Shown: piece after piece, positions 1 to 6,402 of the stretch
How positions within the stretch are numbered: position 1 is the stretch's first letter
Layout of the letters: each line of letters starts with the position of its first letter
Source of the DNA: Candidatus Bathyarchaeota archaeon
GTDB taxonomy: Archaea; Thermoproteota; Bathyarchaeia; Bathyarchaeales; Bathyarchaeaceae
Direction of reading: 5' to 3'
Length of the DNA stretch: 9,898 nt
NCBI GenBank assembly: GCA_023136395.1
Contig: JAGLRI010000037.1
Location: 1 to 9,898 of the forward strand
The notes under the pieces: generated by a model
What the model saw: the letters and a program-made list of their open reading frames with translations, nothing else
Databases searched by the model: none
Told to the model about the DNA's origin: nothing
Made by a program: the position numbers and the translations under genes

Positions 1-405
1 AGCATTCCACGCCCACTCTAATTGGGCTTTTCCTCCCATGATAACATAATTACTGTCGTGTCCGTACTTCATCCATCTCTGTACAAACTTCAGAATTTCT
101 TGGGCTCTTTCAACTTTATTCGGATACTCGGCCTTAAAAGTCTGACCCCAGGTATATGCTAACTCTTTATTGTTGCCAAGACTCTCATTTGCCATTTGTG
201 GGAGATATCCGTCTTCGCCATACCATGCATTCCGGGTAATGTTCCATGTATCGTACCACATTCCATTTTTATAGATGAAGGTGGGAGGATGCTCCCCGCC
301 GCTTGGAAGTGCTAAAACATCAATCATAAAGACCACAGATAAAAGAAATATTGTTAGAGTAATTATTATGAAGGCGATTCTTTTCCTCTTCGACGAGTAC
401 GACAT
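1..405 (-). CDS. Exported protein with N-terminal signal peptide, partial (C-terminus outside window)
   Basis: The minus-strand frame opens at an ATG at 405-403 and runs without a stop to base 1, giving the first 135 residues of a longer protein. The N-terminus is SYSSKRKR followed by a hydrophobic stretch (about residues 11-32) ending in VLA-LPSGG, a good signal peptide or signal anchor. The rest is soluble and aromatic-rich (many W and Y), with a helix-like segment VERAQEILKFVQRWMKYG. This faintly recalls the helix that precedes the core of transglutaminase-like folds, but the catalytic part would lie beyond the edge, so no function is assigned. It starts 12 bp after the stop of the DUF350-like membrane gene; a GAGG (416-419 read in reverse) overlaps that stop and serves as ribosome binding site. 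It is therefore very likely co-transcribed and may act outside the membrane with that protein. Confidence 0.7.
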   Translation of the reverse strand, partial: MSYSSKRKRIAFIIITLTIFLLSVVFMIDVLALPSGGEHPPTFIYKNGMWYDTWNITRNAWYGEDGYLPQMANESLGNNKELAYTWGQTFKAEYPNKVERAQEILKFVQRWMKYGHDSNYVIMGGKAQLEWAWNA

Positions 406-417
406 GGTCTATTAACC

Positions 418-900
418 TCAGAGGGGTATGCTAAGACTGGCGTGAATTATGAGTCCTAGAAAAACCTCGTAACTGAAGAGGAAAGCACCTATGGCTATGG
501 GCGACTTGTTAATATCGTCGAGATCGATTCCCATAGGGGATATTTTTGCGAAAATAATATAGAAAAACCATCCGAAGAAAAAACTTACGATCACACTTAA
601 AATAACCGTTAAAAGCCTTTGGAGACTAAAGTAGGAGCCAATAATAATGGATTGACCGAGAAAGATCGGATTGAGAGAAGAACCATGGATGACCAACCCA
701 GCAAATATGAGAAAACCTCCTACGAAGAGGGCGGTTGCCTCAGCATTATGCCTTATGGCTTTGAACTCCTTGATCTCTGTTGTTATGCTGGTCAGCATCC
801 TTATCCCGAGGAGCCCCAATGCGAGACATATAAGGCTTGAGATGAAAGTCCGTAGAAGCCAGAGTAGAATACCTAAAATAAGGGAACTGGGAACCGCCAT
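418..900 (-). CDS. DUF350-like (YjfL/UPF0719-type) small multi-span membrane protein
   Basis: This 160-aa protein is almost entirely hydrophobic, with about four membrane spans arranged as two similar halves. Each half has a short polar loop followed by a small-residue-rich helix (EFKAIRHNAEATALFVGG and DDINKSPIAIGAFLFSY). This internal duplication, and the acidic loop leading into an alanine/glycine-rich helix, is what I recognise as DUF350. I chose the ATG at 900-898, which has GAGGG seven bases upstream and a TATA-like box at 941-950. The open frame continues upstream to a GTG at 1020 and would add 40 polar residues, but that stretch contains the likely promoter. DUF350 proteins of unknown function are known next to polyamine-metabolism and glutathionylspermidine-synthase-like genes in bacteria (the E. 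coli yjf cluster), which fits the GCS2, arginine decarboxylase and DHS-like genes here. The family call is moderate; transmembrane nature is near certain. Confidence 0.65.
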   Translation of the reverse strand: MAVPSSLILGILLWLLRTFISSLICLALGLLGIRMLTSITTEIKEFKAIRHNAEATALFVGGFLIFAGLVIHGSSLNPIFLGQSIIIGSYFSLQRLLTVILSVIVSFFFGWFFYIIFAKISPMGIDLDDINKSPIAIGAFLFSYEVFLGLIIHASLSIPL

Positions 901-907
901 ATTTATA

Positions 908-912
908 CCCTC
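908..912 (-). promoter_or_regulatory. Shine-Dalgarno site deciding the start of the DUF350-like gene
   Basis: Read on the minus strand, GAGGG lies seven bases before the ATG at 900-898. The upstream GTG at 1020 has no comparable site, so the shorter 160-aa product is favoured. Confidence 0.5.
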
Positions 913-940
913 AAGATACTGACGCCATACTTCTACCCGC

Positions 941-950
941 AAATTATAAC
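941..950 (-). promoter_or_regulatory. Candidate archaeal TATA box for the DUF350-like and exported-protein genes
   Basis: On the minus strand GTTATAATTT lies about 40-50 bases before the ATG at 900. With the usual archaeal spacing of roughly 25-27 bases from box A to transcript start, transcription would begin near 918, leaving a short leader that contains the GAGGG site. It falls in the 130-bp gap after the GCS2 gene, so these two genes may have their own promoter as well as read-through. The call rests on AT-rich pattern and spacing only. Confidence 0.3.
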
Positions 951-1030
951 TTAATAAACTTTCTACGAGCGAGAAATTTATGGTTTTGTAAAAATTCTTT
1001 AATAATGAACATCGTTGCACTCCTGTTATT

Positions 1031-2257
1031 TTAGTTGTATATCTCGTTTCTTCTTAGCTTCAAAGCCAACGTTGAGTAAATGGTAAGAATGGCCTCTTTT
1101 AAATCCGTTTTCTGCGATCTTCTTCTTATATGTTCGGCTATCTTCTCTGAGAGATTCCCACCTTCAATTCTCTTCTTAACAATCGGTAGATAGCTCCGCT
1201 CCTCCGGGAAGGCATTTTTATAAGCGATATCTAAAAAATAGCGGCAGACCCCTCTAGCAGTTGAGGACTTGGGGTGGTTAACCTTAGCATTCAATCCATC
1301 ACGCATAATTGCATAGAGATCTTTAACAAGTAGAGAGTGGGGCAAATCCCTTTCAACATCTTGCATTAACCCCCTAAGTAAGGCTCGAATGAAGCAGCTG
1401 AGGGCTACATCTGATTTGATGCACTCTTGCTCGTCCATGATCCGAATTTCGATCGCCTTCCTATCAAAGCGGAATATCGCGCCTCGGGAGTTGATCCACT
1501 CCTTATTGACTATGTATTTAGGAGCATTGACATTTATGAGATCAGCAGAATATCTCCTGATGGTAAGGTTACGATAATTCTCGAAGGAGTTTATGGGTTC
1601 CGGGATTATTTCTCCTGTTATTGAGGGAATCTTCAACTGGTTTAATGCATAAAAGTGTAGTCGATTATCTACGAACTTTCCAAATCTTGATTCGTAGATA
1701 GGAGAAGCTGCTGAAATAGCGGGAATATAAGGAAGAACACTTGCTAAGATGTTATACAGCCTGACCGCTCCTGCCTCGTGATTAAAAGGGAGATTTAGAT
1801 GGAAGCTCTGAATATTCATCCATCCATGTTGTTTGAGATTAAAAATTTGATCTAAAGCATTATAGATTTGCTTATCTCGGTGATCCCAAATCTTTGTCTC
1901 ATCCAAAAACAGGATGGGGTGCATTCCCATTCCTAGTAGTTGAGCCTTGAATCCATCTAAAACATCAGAGATTTCAAGGACGGCCTCATACATCGTCTCC
2001 TCAAAGCGCAAGGGTGATTTAAAGGGATTGATTGCCTTAAACTCTGCAACATGTTTTTGAAGCTCCTTACCAAAGACAAAGTTAGAAAAGTAAACGTTGT
2101 TTCTTATCCTCTTACACAATCGTTTTATGACCAGGTCTACAATAGGCAATGGCTTAATGTATTCATCGACAACCGAGAACTCGTGCTCGGGTCCTAACAC
2201 CTCTAACATCTCATACTTCTTTGACCCATAAGACACATAATTTGTTTCAGTCGACAT
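1031..2257 (-). CDS. GCS2-family carboxylate-amine ligase (glutamate-cysteine ligase-like)
   Basis: This 408-aa protein resembles the GCS2 family (archaeal/plant-type glutamate-cysteine ligase, EgtA, YbdK), which joins the gamma-carboxyl of glutamate to an amine using ATP in a glutamine-synthetase-like fold. Visible marks are the N-terminal metal/ATP motif GPEHEF (residues 22-27; the usual form is G-x-E-x-E), a central WMNIQSFHLNLPF (about 145-157) at the place of the family's substrate/metal strand, and a C-terminal AIEIRIMDEQE block (about 268-278) matching the conserved E-x-R-xx-D signature before the helical end. Length is slightly above the usual 360-380. The start at 2257 has only a GGAAG directly abutting the ATG; Met17 is an alternative. 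In this context it may make a gamma-glutamyl thiol or glutamylate a polyamine. The family is firm, the substrate unknown. Confidence 0.85.
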   Translation of the reverse strand: MSTETNYVSYGSKKYEMLEVLGPEHEFSVVDEYIKPLPIVDLVIKRLCKRIRNNVYFSNFVFGKELQKHVAEFKAINPFKSPLRFEETMYEAVLEISDVLDGFKAQLLGMGMHPILFLDETKIWDHRDKQIYNALDQIFNLKQHGWMNIQSFHLNLPFNHEAGAVRLYNILASVLPYIPAISAASPIYESRFGKFVDNRLHFYALNQLKIPSITGEIIPEPINSFENYRNLTIRRYSADLINVNAPKYIVNKEWINSRGAIFRFDRKAIEIRIMDEQECIKSDVALSCFIRALLRGLMQDVERDLPHSLLVKDLYAIMRDGLNAKVNHPKSSTARGVCRYFLDIAYKNAFPEERSYLPIVKKRIEGGNLSEKIAEHIRRRSQKTDLKEAILTIYSTLALKLRRNEIYN

Positions 2258-2373
2258 CTTCCATACACGTTTTTTAAAGAAATTATTTTTGTGATACTCG
2301 TCTAAATACTTCGTAAGCCATAAATTAAGAGACTTACACTAAGATAATAGATCGATGAATTTCATTAAAAGAC
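2258..2373 (-). other. Gap between metallopeptidase and GCS2 ligase genes; possible internal promoter
   Basis: This is the longest spacing within the leftward gene run apart from the one before the DUF350-like gene. It is AT-rich, with TATA-like stretches on the minus strand near 2319-2330 (CTTAATTTATGG) and 2281-2291, either of which could drive the GCS2 gene. No hairpin terminator or small gene with a ribosome binding site was seen. Confidence 0.25.
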
Positions 2374-2877
2374 TTAACTCAAAGACACTTCACATGTAAC
2401 GTTGAGGGCTTTAGCTAATCGTGTCAAATCCTCATCACTCATCCACTCAGTTTTCAAATAGTTACAGATTCTCTCATCACTCAAACCTAGGTTCCTAGCT
2501 TCTTCGACTGCATATTGGAAAGCCTCGATCTCCGTCGGCCTTTCAACGTATCTGTAATTTCTATCGAAAAGCTCCTCGCCCTCTATGAATTGCTTAACAT
2601 GAACTAACTCGTGAATTACGTCGAGGTATATGTCAATTATGTCACCGTCTTTTAGGTAACGTGCGCTAACTATGAGATGTCCATCTTCATTGCTGACCCC
2701 CATGTATCCCCGCCGCCCAATAAACTCAATCTTAAGATTGCTAAGTATCTCGCCCGTTTTTTCGCCGAAAATCTTTCTAACAATGTCCACCCTTTCAAAT
2801 CCTTCAAAATAATCAGTGAATGGATAAGTTGAAACTTTTGCTTTGCGTGATATCCTGACATTCAACATGGAACTCAT
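2374..2877 (-). CDS. Small gluzincin-type zinc metallopeptidase (HExxH)
   Basis: This 167-aa protein carries HELVH at residues 89-93, giving two histidine zinc ligands and the catalytic glutamate. About 20 residues later comes RPTEIEAF (113-120), whose E116 or E118 can be the third ligand, a spacing typical of minimal one-domain gluzincins. The N-terminal half forms predicted beta strands ending in DGHLIVSARYL, as in minimal metallopeptidase folds. A C-terminal helical part (about 128-165) follows. There is no signal peptide or membrane span, so it is probably cytoplasmic. The start at 2877 is backed by GGAG nine bases upstream; Met4 is a weaker option. It sits 39 bp after the arginine decarboxylase gene and 116 bp before the GCS2 ligase gene. 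Peptidases beside amidoligase genes often trim or undo the conjugate, but that role is inferred. Confidence 0.75.
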   Translation of the reverse strand: MSSMLNVRISRKAKVSTYPFTDYFEGFERVDIVRKIFGEKTGEILSNLKIEFIGRRGYMGVSNEDGHLIVSARYLKDGDIIDIYLDVIHELVHVKQFIEGEELFDRNYRYVERPTEIEAFQYAVEEARNLGLSDERICNYLKTEWMSDEDLTRLAKALNVTCEVSLS

Positions 2878-2916
2878 TGCTGCTGACTCCGTAACATTCT
2901 ATGGTACAAATAATTT

Positions 2917-3384
2917 TTAATATTCAGGAGAGAAAACCAGAGCAGCAATTACGCATCCATAATTGTCCATTGGAACTTTCATAGTCTCATAAACGTATTT
3001 GATCTCATTTATCCTAATCTCCCTAATTTTAGCCATCTCCTCGATCTTCCATTCTGCAATCTCTAACAAAGCCGTCTTATCCATATACCCATGAGTCTCC
3101 GCAACAATACCGCATCTACCACTTTTCTCCCAGCTCCAAGCGATAGCAGCACCAATGTTTTGTCCTTCTACACCATCCTTCCTCGCGATTACCGCGTGGG
3201 TTATAGATCCGATAGGAATATCAATCAGCTCTTTCTGGACACATCCCTTAGGGAGTATTGATGTAACGGGTACGAGGTTACAGTGAGCTATCTTAGCGTT
3301 TTTAAGGGCTTGATCAAGAGCGTTCAGTGTCGATGTGGGACTGAATGCTTGTCCTTTTGTGACGAAAAATTCTTTAGGTATCAT
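2917..3384 (-). CDS. Pyruvoyl-dependent arginine decarboxylase (makes agmatine)
   Basis: This enzyme family converts arginine to agmatine and CO2. It self-cleaves at a serine, which becomes the N-terminal pyruvoyl cofactor of the larger chain. The core NLVPVTSILPKGC matches the family's N-L-V-x-V-S-S-I-x-P-P-G-C. Cleavage here would fall between Thr41 and Ser42 (T-S rather than the commoner S-S), and the catalytic acid is the Glu in GIVAETHG (residue 96), equivalent to Glu109 of the M. jannaschii enzyme. I chose the ATG at 3384-3382 because homologues begin with an MxPxxFFxTKG-like stretch, and GGGAG lies just upstream. The ATG at 3420 would add twelve residues and has no visible ribosome site. 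At 155 aa the length fits the family. Agmatine would feed archaeal polyamine or agmatidine pathways, and the DHS-like gene across the divergent promoter suggests a dedicated route. Confidence 0.88.
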   Translation of the reverse strand: MIPKEFFVTKGQAFSPTSTLNALDQALKNAKIAHCNLVPVTSILPKGCVQKELIDIPIGSITHAVIARKDGVEGQNIGAAIAWSWEKSGRCGIVAETHGYMDKTALLEIAEWKIEEMAKIREIRINEIKYVYETMKVPMDNYGCVIAALVFSPEY

Positions 3385-3441
3385 TTTCTCCCAAGCTTTT
3401 ACGAAGTAATAAGTAAGCATTCAAAAAGCTAAATATTAATG

Positions 3442-4266
3442 TTATGATTTAACATCCAACGTCTGAACATACAACTTGAATTTAGGCTTAGCGAACCATT
3501 TCTCTTTAAAACGCTTGAGCCCAGCAATCCCGCATGTTGTTCCCACATCCACCCACTCATAGCCATTATCCTTGGCATACTTTAGATTCTCATACATTAG
3601 GAAATCTGACACTGGCGCAGTCTCTAAATATACTCCCAAAGGCACGACCATTATTTTATTATCTTCGAAAAAATCTATAACATCAAAGCCCACAATTTTA
3701 TCGTCTTTATATACTTCCATCATCAGACCATGATTGTGCTCCCTAAAGAAACGCTCTAAAGAGAGTAATTCCTCATAATCCCAAACATCAAATTTATGAC
3801 GTGCCATGTGTCTTGATAGAATGTAAGTATGTTTTGGAGTGAACCTCCTGTTTAATTTTGTATAATAACCCATCTTCTCTGCCTGTCTCAGCCGATAACG
3901 GATGTTTTTATATTCATTACCTTTCAAATCAAAATCAAATTGACCTACGTTAATATGGTAATCCCAATCAACATATCTTGTTTTCACATTAAGCAATCCC
4001 TGAAAAGCAACGGGTGAAACAATATTCAGAGTGTTAATGGGTAATTTAACTAACTGCCGTACACACTCAAACCCATCTTTCTTCGCTTTTCCCAAACTAA
4101 ATAAAATAACGTCGGCTTCCCCAAAACTATTAAAAAAAACTGGAAAGTCTTCATTATAAAATGCTGTTTTATCAGAAACCATAGAATATAAACAGAGAAG
4201 GTGCTCGCACATATATCCACTCCTCTGGGCTTCTTCTTTATCTTTATTATTAAGCATTCGTAACAT
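3442..4266 (-). CDS. GNAT-fold FemAB/DUF2156-like acyl- or aminoacyl-transferase
   Basis: The second half of this 274-aa protein looks like the C-terminal transferase domain of FemAB, DUF2156 or BioF2-like proteins. It has EYKNIRYRLRQAEKMGY (about 116-132, the helix entering the domain), a strand pair LMMEVYKDDKIVGFDVIDFF (about 184-203), VDVGTTCGIAGLKRFKEKWF (about 240-259) and a last strand KFKLYVQTL. The W-x-D-x-G...GL-x-x-F-K-x-K-(F/W) ending is characteristic of these proteins. Members move an amino acid from aminoacyl-tRNA or an acyl group from CoA onto an amine. The first half (1-110) is an apparent degenerate GNAT repeat. It is soluble with no signal peptide. It is first in the leftward set and lies 57 bp before the decarboxylase start used here. 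It reads visibly more AT-rich than its neighbours. The true donor and acceptor cannot be told. Confidence 0.65.
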   Translation of the reverse strand: MLRMLNNKDKEEAQRSGYMCEHLLCLYSMVSDKTAFYNEDFPVFFNSFGEADVILFSLGKAKKDGFECVRQLVKLPINTLNIVSPVAFQGLLNVKTRYVDWDYHINVGQFDFDLKGNEYKNIRYRLRQAEKMGYYTKLNRRFTPKHTYILSRHMARHKFDVWDYEELLSLERFFREHNHGLMMEVYKDDKIVGFDVIDFFEDNKIMVVPLGVYLETAPVSDFLMYENLKYAKDNGYEWVDVGTTCGIAGLKRFKEKWFAKPKFKLYVQTLDVKS

Positions 4267-4300
4267 TCACAGATCACTACCTAGTGGAAAGCCCACAATA

Positions 4301-4309
4301 ATTATATAC
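4301..4309 (-). promoter_or_regulatory. Candidate TATA box for the leftward gene set
   Basis: Minus-strand GTATATAAT lies about 35-43 bases before the ATG at 4266, placing a transcript start near 4277 and leaving a very short leader. It is the best TATA match on this strand in the divergent region. Based on motif and spacing only. Confidence 0.4.
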
Positions 4310-4370
4310 ATACTCACTTCATTTATGAGCTTGGTATAATCATACAATTTTTTACGGAAAGTGAACATTA

Positions 4371-4388
4371 AAAAAACCATGATTTTTT
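4371..4388. promoter_or_regulatory. Near-palindrome in the divergent promoter, candidate operator
   Basis: Six A, then C-CATG-A, then six T form an 18-bp inverted repeat with one mismatched pair. It lies between the leftward TATA candidate (4301-4309) and the rightward one (4399-4408), where a bound regulator could act on both gene sets. An AAAGTGAA direct repeat (4358-4365 and 4416-4423) is also present. A-tract palindromes arise easily in AT-rich DNA, so this is tentative. Confidence 0.3.
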
Positions 4389-4398
4389 CATCAAACTA

Positions 4399-4419
4399 TT
4401 TAAATAATAATTATAAAAG
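4399..4419 (+). promoter_or_regulatory. Candidate TATA region for the DHS-like gene set
   Basis: TTTAAATAAT (4399-4408) and TTATAAAAG (4411-4419) are both good archaeal box A matches. Starts would fall near 4429 or 4440, just ahead of the GGAGGGG at 4442-4448. Which one is used cannot be told. Confidence 0.45.
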
Positions 4420-4441
4420 TGAAACTTAAAACAGGTAATCT

Positions 4442-4448
4442 GGAGGGG
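4442..4448 (+). promoter_or_regulatory. Strong Shine-Dalgarno site pointing to an ACG start codon
   Basis: GGAGGGG ends six bases before ACG at 4455 in the DHS-like frame. It is the strongest ribosome site in the window, and no ATG, GTG or TTG in this frame lies between it and TTG at about 4578. An in-frame TAA at 4449-4451 rules out any start further upstream. Confidence 0.6.
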
Positions 4449-4454
4449 TAACTT

Positions 4455-5495
4455 ACGAAGACTCATTATTTAAAAGAACCGATCATACCGTTAGATTTAG
4501 AAAAGATACAAACCATATCTGAATTACTGGAAGCCTTTAATCGAACCTCCTTCCAATCCCGAACATTAGCTAGGTGCGCCAATATCTTGGTCGCCATGTT
4601 AGAGGACCCAAAGAGACCAACCGTTTTTTTTGGCTTAGCAGGAGCCATGGTTCCGGCGGGTATGAAAGGCGTCGTATCAACCATGGTAAGGAGGAACATG
4701 ATTGATGTCATTGTTAGTACAGGAGCTAATATGTATCATGACCTCGTGGAAGCGTTGGGAGAACACCATTATCTTGGCTCACCGGATATGGATGATAGAA
4801 TCCTGCGTGAAGAATCCATAGACAGGATCTATGATACCTATGCTGACGAAACAAAGTTTAGAATGATCGATAATAGAATAATGCTCTTAGCTGACCAACT
4901 AGCAGAGCAAAACATTGATACCTTCTCGTCAAGATTCTTCCTTAACCAACTGGGAGATTTCATCGATAAAGAGGGTAAAGTAGAAGATAAAAAGGATTCA
5001 ATAATCTGGAATTGTTGGAGAGACGAAGTACCTATCTTTGTACCAGCCCTAAACGATAGTTCACTGGGACTAGCTCTCACTCAACACCATATTAAATTTG
5101 TAGAGAAGAAAAAAAACCCCTTTGTAATCGATCAGATCAAAGACAATTATGAAATTTTCTCCATCAAGAGGATGGCACCAAAGACCGGAGTGATTTATAT
5201 TGGAGGAGGAGTACCGAAGAACTATATTCAACAAACCGCTTATCTTCAAGACTTGTTTGGTATACCTGACGCAAGCCATGACTACGGTTTTCAGATAACG
5301 ACGGATAGTCCACATTGGGGAGGACTTTCAGGATGTACATTTATGGAGGGTATTAGTTGGGGGAAGGAGAAAGTTGGGGGCAATTATGCAACATGCTACT
5401 GCGACGCAACCATCGCACTTCCACTCATAGTAAAAACAACCCTTGAACGAAGTAAGAAACTAGAGAAGAGGAGTAAATTACGTCTGAAGTTTTGA
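4455..5495 (+). CDS. Deoxyhypusine synthase-like protein (non-canonical DHS branch; possible homospermidine-type synthase)
   Basis: This 346-aa NAD-dependent aminobutyl-transferase-fold enzyme has VSTGAN (about 87-92), GGGVPKN (250-256) and SWGK, whose lysine (about 304) matches the DHS catalytic Lys that forms the imine intermediate, with the preceding Glu298 conserved. Canonical DHS has an INRIGN-like segment and a GSDSG-type substrate loop. Here these are SIDRIYDTY and TTDSPHWGGLSG, as in the DHS-like branch, which may act on small amines rather than eIF5A/aIF5A. The first ATG in frame (4587) would delete 44 residues, including the family-typical YLKEPIIPLDL and FQSRTLARCANIL. Translation must therefore start near 4455 at ACG behind GGAGGGG. 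It heads the rightward genes, divergent from the arginine decarboxylase set. Whether it makes deoxyhypusine or a free polyamine is undecided; a second, canonical DHS elsewhere would settle it. Confidence 0.82.
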   Translation, partial: TKTHYLKEPIIPLDLEKIQTISELLEAFNRTSFQSRTLARCANILVAMLEDPKRPTVFFGLAGAMVPAGMKGVVSTMVRRNMIDVIVSTGANMYHDLVEALGEHHYLGSPDMDDRILREESIDRIYDTYADETKFRMIDNRIMLLADQLAEQNIDTFSSRFFLNQLGDFIDKEGKVEDKKDSIIWNCWRDEVPIFVPALNDSSLGLALTQHHIKFVEKKKNPFVIDQIKDNYEIFSIKRMAPKTGVIYIGGGVPKNYIQQTAYLQDLFGIPDASHDYGFQITTDSPHWGGLSGCTFMEGISWGKEKVGGNYATCYCDATIALPLIVKTTLERSKKLEKRSKLRLKF

Positions 5496-5550
5496 TGCCT
5501 CAATTCGAAAAAATACTCAGTTGATGTTTACTAAATCATGGAGTCTGCAA

Positions 5551-6396
5551 ATGTTTCAAGTAAAGAAAATGTCAGTAGAAGACTTGGCATTAGCAGTTCG
5601 CTTAACGAACACGATGAACTGGGAGCTTTCAAAGGATGACTTCAAGTTCATGATGGAACTCAATCCGGATGGATGTTTTGTATTACTTTCCGACTCAAAG
5701 AGAGTTGGCATAGCCACGACAATAAGCTTTGATAAAGCAGGCTGGCTAGGGAACTTAATTGTAAAGGAAAGCAGCCGAGAAAGGGGAGGCGGGTCACTAC
5801 TTGTAAGACACGCAATTAATCACCTAATAAAAAAAGATGTACAAACTATTGGTTTATACTCCTACATTGATAAAATCCCATTTTACAGAAGATTCGGTTT
5901 TAAATACAACACAGAGTTCATAGCGTTAAAAGGAAAGGGCTTTTCTGACTCCACATCAACTAGAACTTGTCTAAGAGAAGCGAGAAAAGAAAACATACAA
6001 GAAATTGTTAATCTCGACAATCATTACTTCGGCGCATCTAGAAGAAAGCTATTAGAGAAGATTATCCTCAACCCAAATAATGTATGTTTCATATGTATCG
6101 AGAATAAACAAATTCTAGGATTCGTTATGGCTAAGGTATATGAGAGAATGGCTGAGGTTGGACCCTTAGTATGTCAACGAGGATGTAGCGACGTTGCTAA
6201 CGACCTTTTAAAGACAATCCTTAACGTGTTGGAAGGGGTTGAGGTGTTTATATTCATCCCAAAAAATGAATTTACAATTCTCAAATTATTAATCAAGTCT
6301 GGATTTAGGGAAATGTTTCGCGTAGCAAGGATGTTTTATGGATCCCCCCTTATAAAAGACTGTATCTACTTAGCAGAATCTTTAGAGAGAGGTTGA
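5551..6396 (+). CDS. GNAT acetyltransferase with C-terminal YitH/Acetyltransf_18-type domain
   Basis: The first domain (about 1-128) is a GNAT N-acetyltransferase. It has VEDLALAVRLTNTMNWE at the start, the acetyl-CoA loop R76-E-R-G-G-G within LIVKESSRERGGGSLLV (69-85), and FYRRFGF (111-117) as motif B. The second (about 140-281) is a divergent GNAT-like repeat ending in FREMFRVARMFYG, the typical end of the YitH/Acetyltransf_18 family. I start at ATG 5551 because GGAG sits seven bases upstream and the family begins a few residues before VEDL. A TTG at 5521 would add ten residues without a ribosome site. Members acetylate small amines or use other acyl-CoAs, with the second domain helping to bind substrate. 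Next to a polyamine-type enzyme it may acetylate the amine product, which is inference. It is 55 bp after the DHS-like stop and 6 bp before the next gene. Confidence 0.85.
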   Translation: MFQVKKMSVEDLALAVRLTNTMNWELSKDDFKFMMELNPDGCFVLLSDSKRVGIATTISFDKAGWLGNLIVKESSRERGGGSLLVRHAINHLIKKDVQTIGLYSYIDKIPFYRRFGFKYNTEFIALKGKGFSDSTSTRTCLREARKENIQEIVNLDNHYFGASRRKLLEKIILNPNNVCFICIENKQILGFVMAKVYERMAEVGPLVCQRGCSDVANDLLKTILNVLEGVEVFIFIPKNEFTILKLLIKSGFREMFRVARMFYGSPLIKDCIYLAESLERG

Positions 6397-6402
6397 TATT
6401 TC

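Noticed and set aside
619..922. Plus-strand open frames across the DUF350-like gene
   Set aside because: They lie opposite a coherent membrane protein, overlap each other and read as low-complexity shadow translations without ribosome sites.
901..1020. 40-residue N-terminal extension of the DUF350-like protein from GTG 1020
   Set aside because: It lacks a ribosome site, is unlike the family, and overlaps a TATA-like box; ATG 900 has GAGGG at good spacing.
1389..1624. Plus-strand open frames inside the GCS2 gene
   Set aside because: Antisense shadows of a conserved coding region, with no family features.
4050..4277. Overlapping minus-strand frame at the start of the FemAB-like gene, rich in Cys and Lys
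   Set aside because: Out of frame with the supported transferase; it looks like frame-shifted AT-rich sequence.
4449..4455. A sequencing frameshift hiding an ATG at the DHS-like start
   Set aside because: No ATG exists in any frame close enough after GGAGGGG to restore the N-terminus by a one-base shift; an ACG start is simpler, although a base substitution cannot be excluded.
4466..5315. Minus-strand open frames inside the DHS-like gene
   Set aside because: Antisense to a well-supported enzyme; no ribosome sites or recognisable domains.
4587..5495. DHS-like gene starting at the ATG at 4587
   Set aside because: The 44 codons upstream encode the conserved DHS N-terminus and follow a strong ribosome site, so the ATG is internal.
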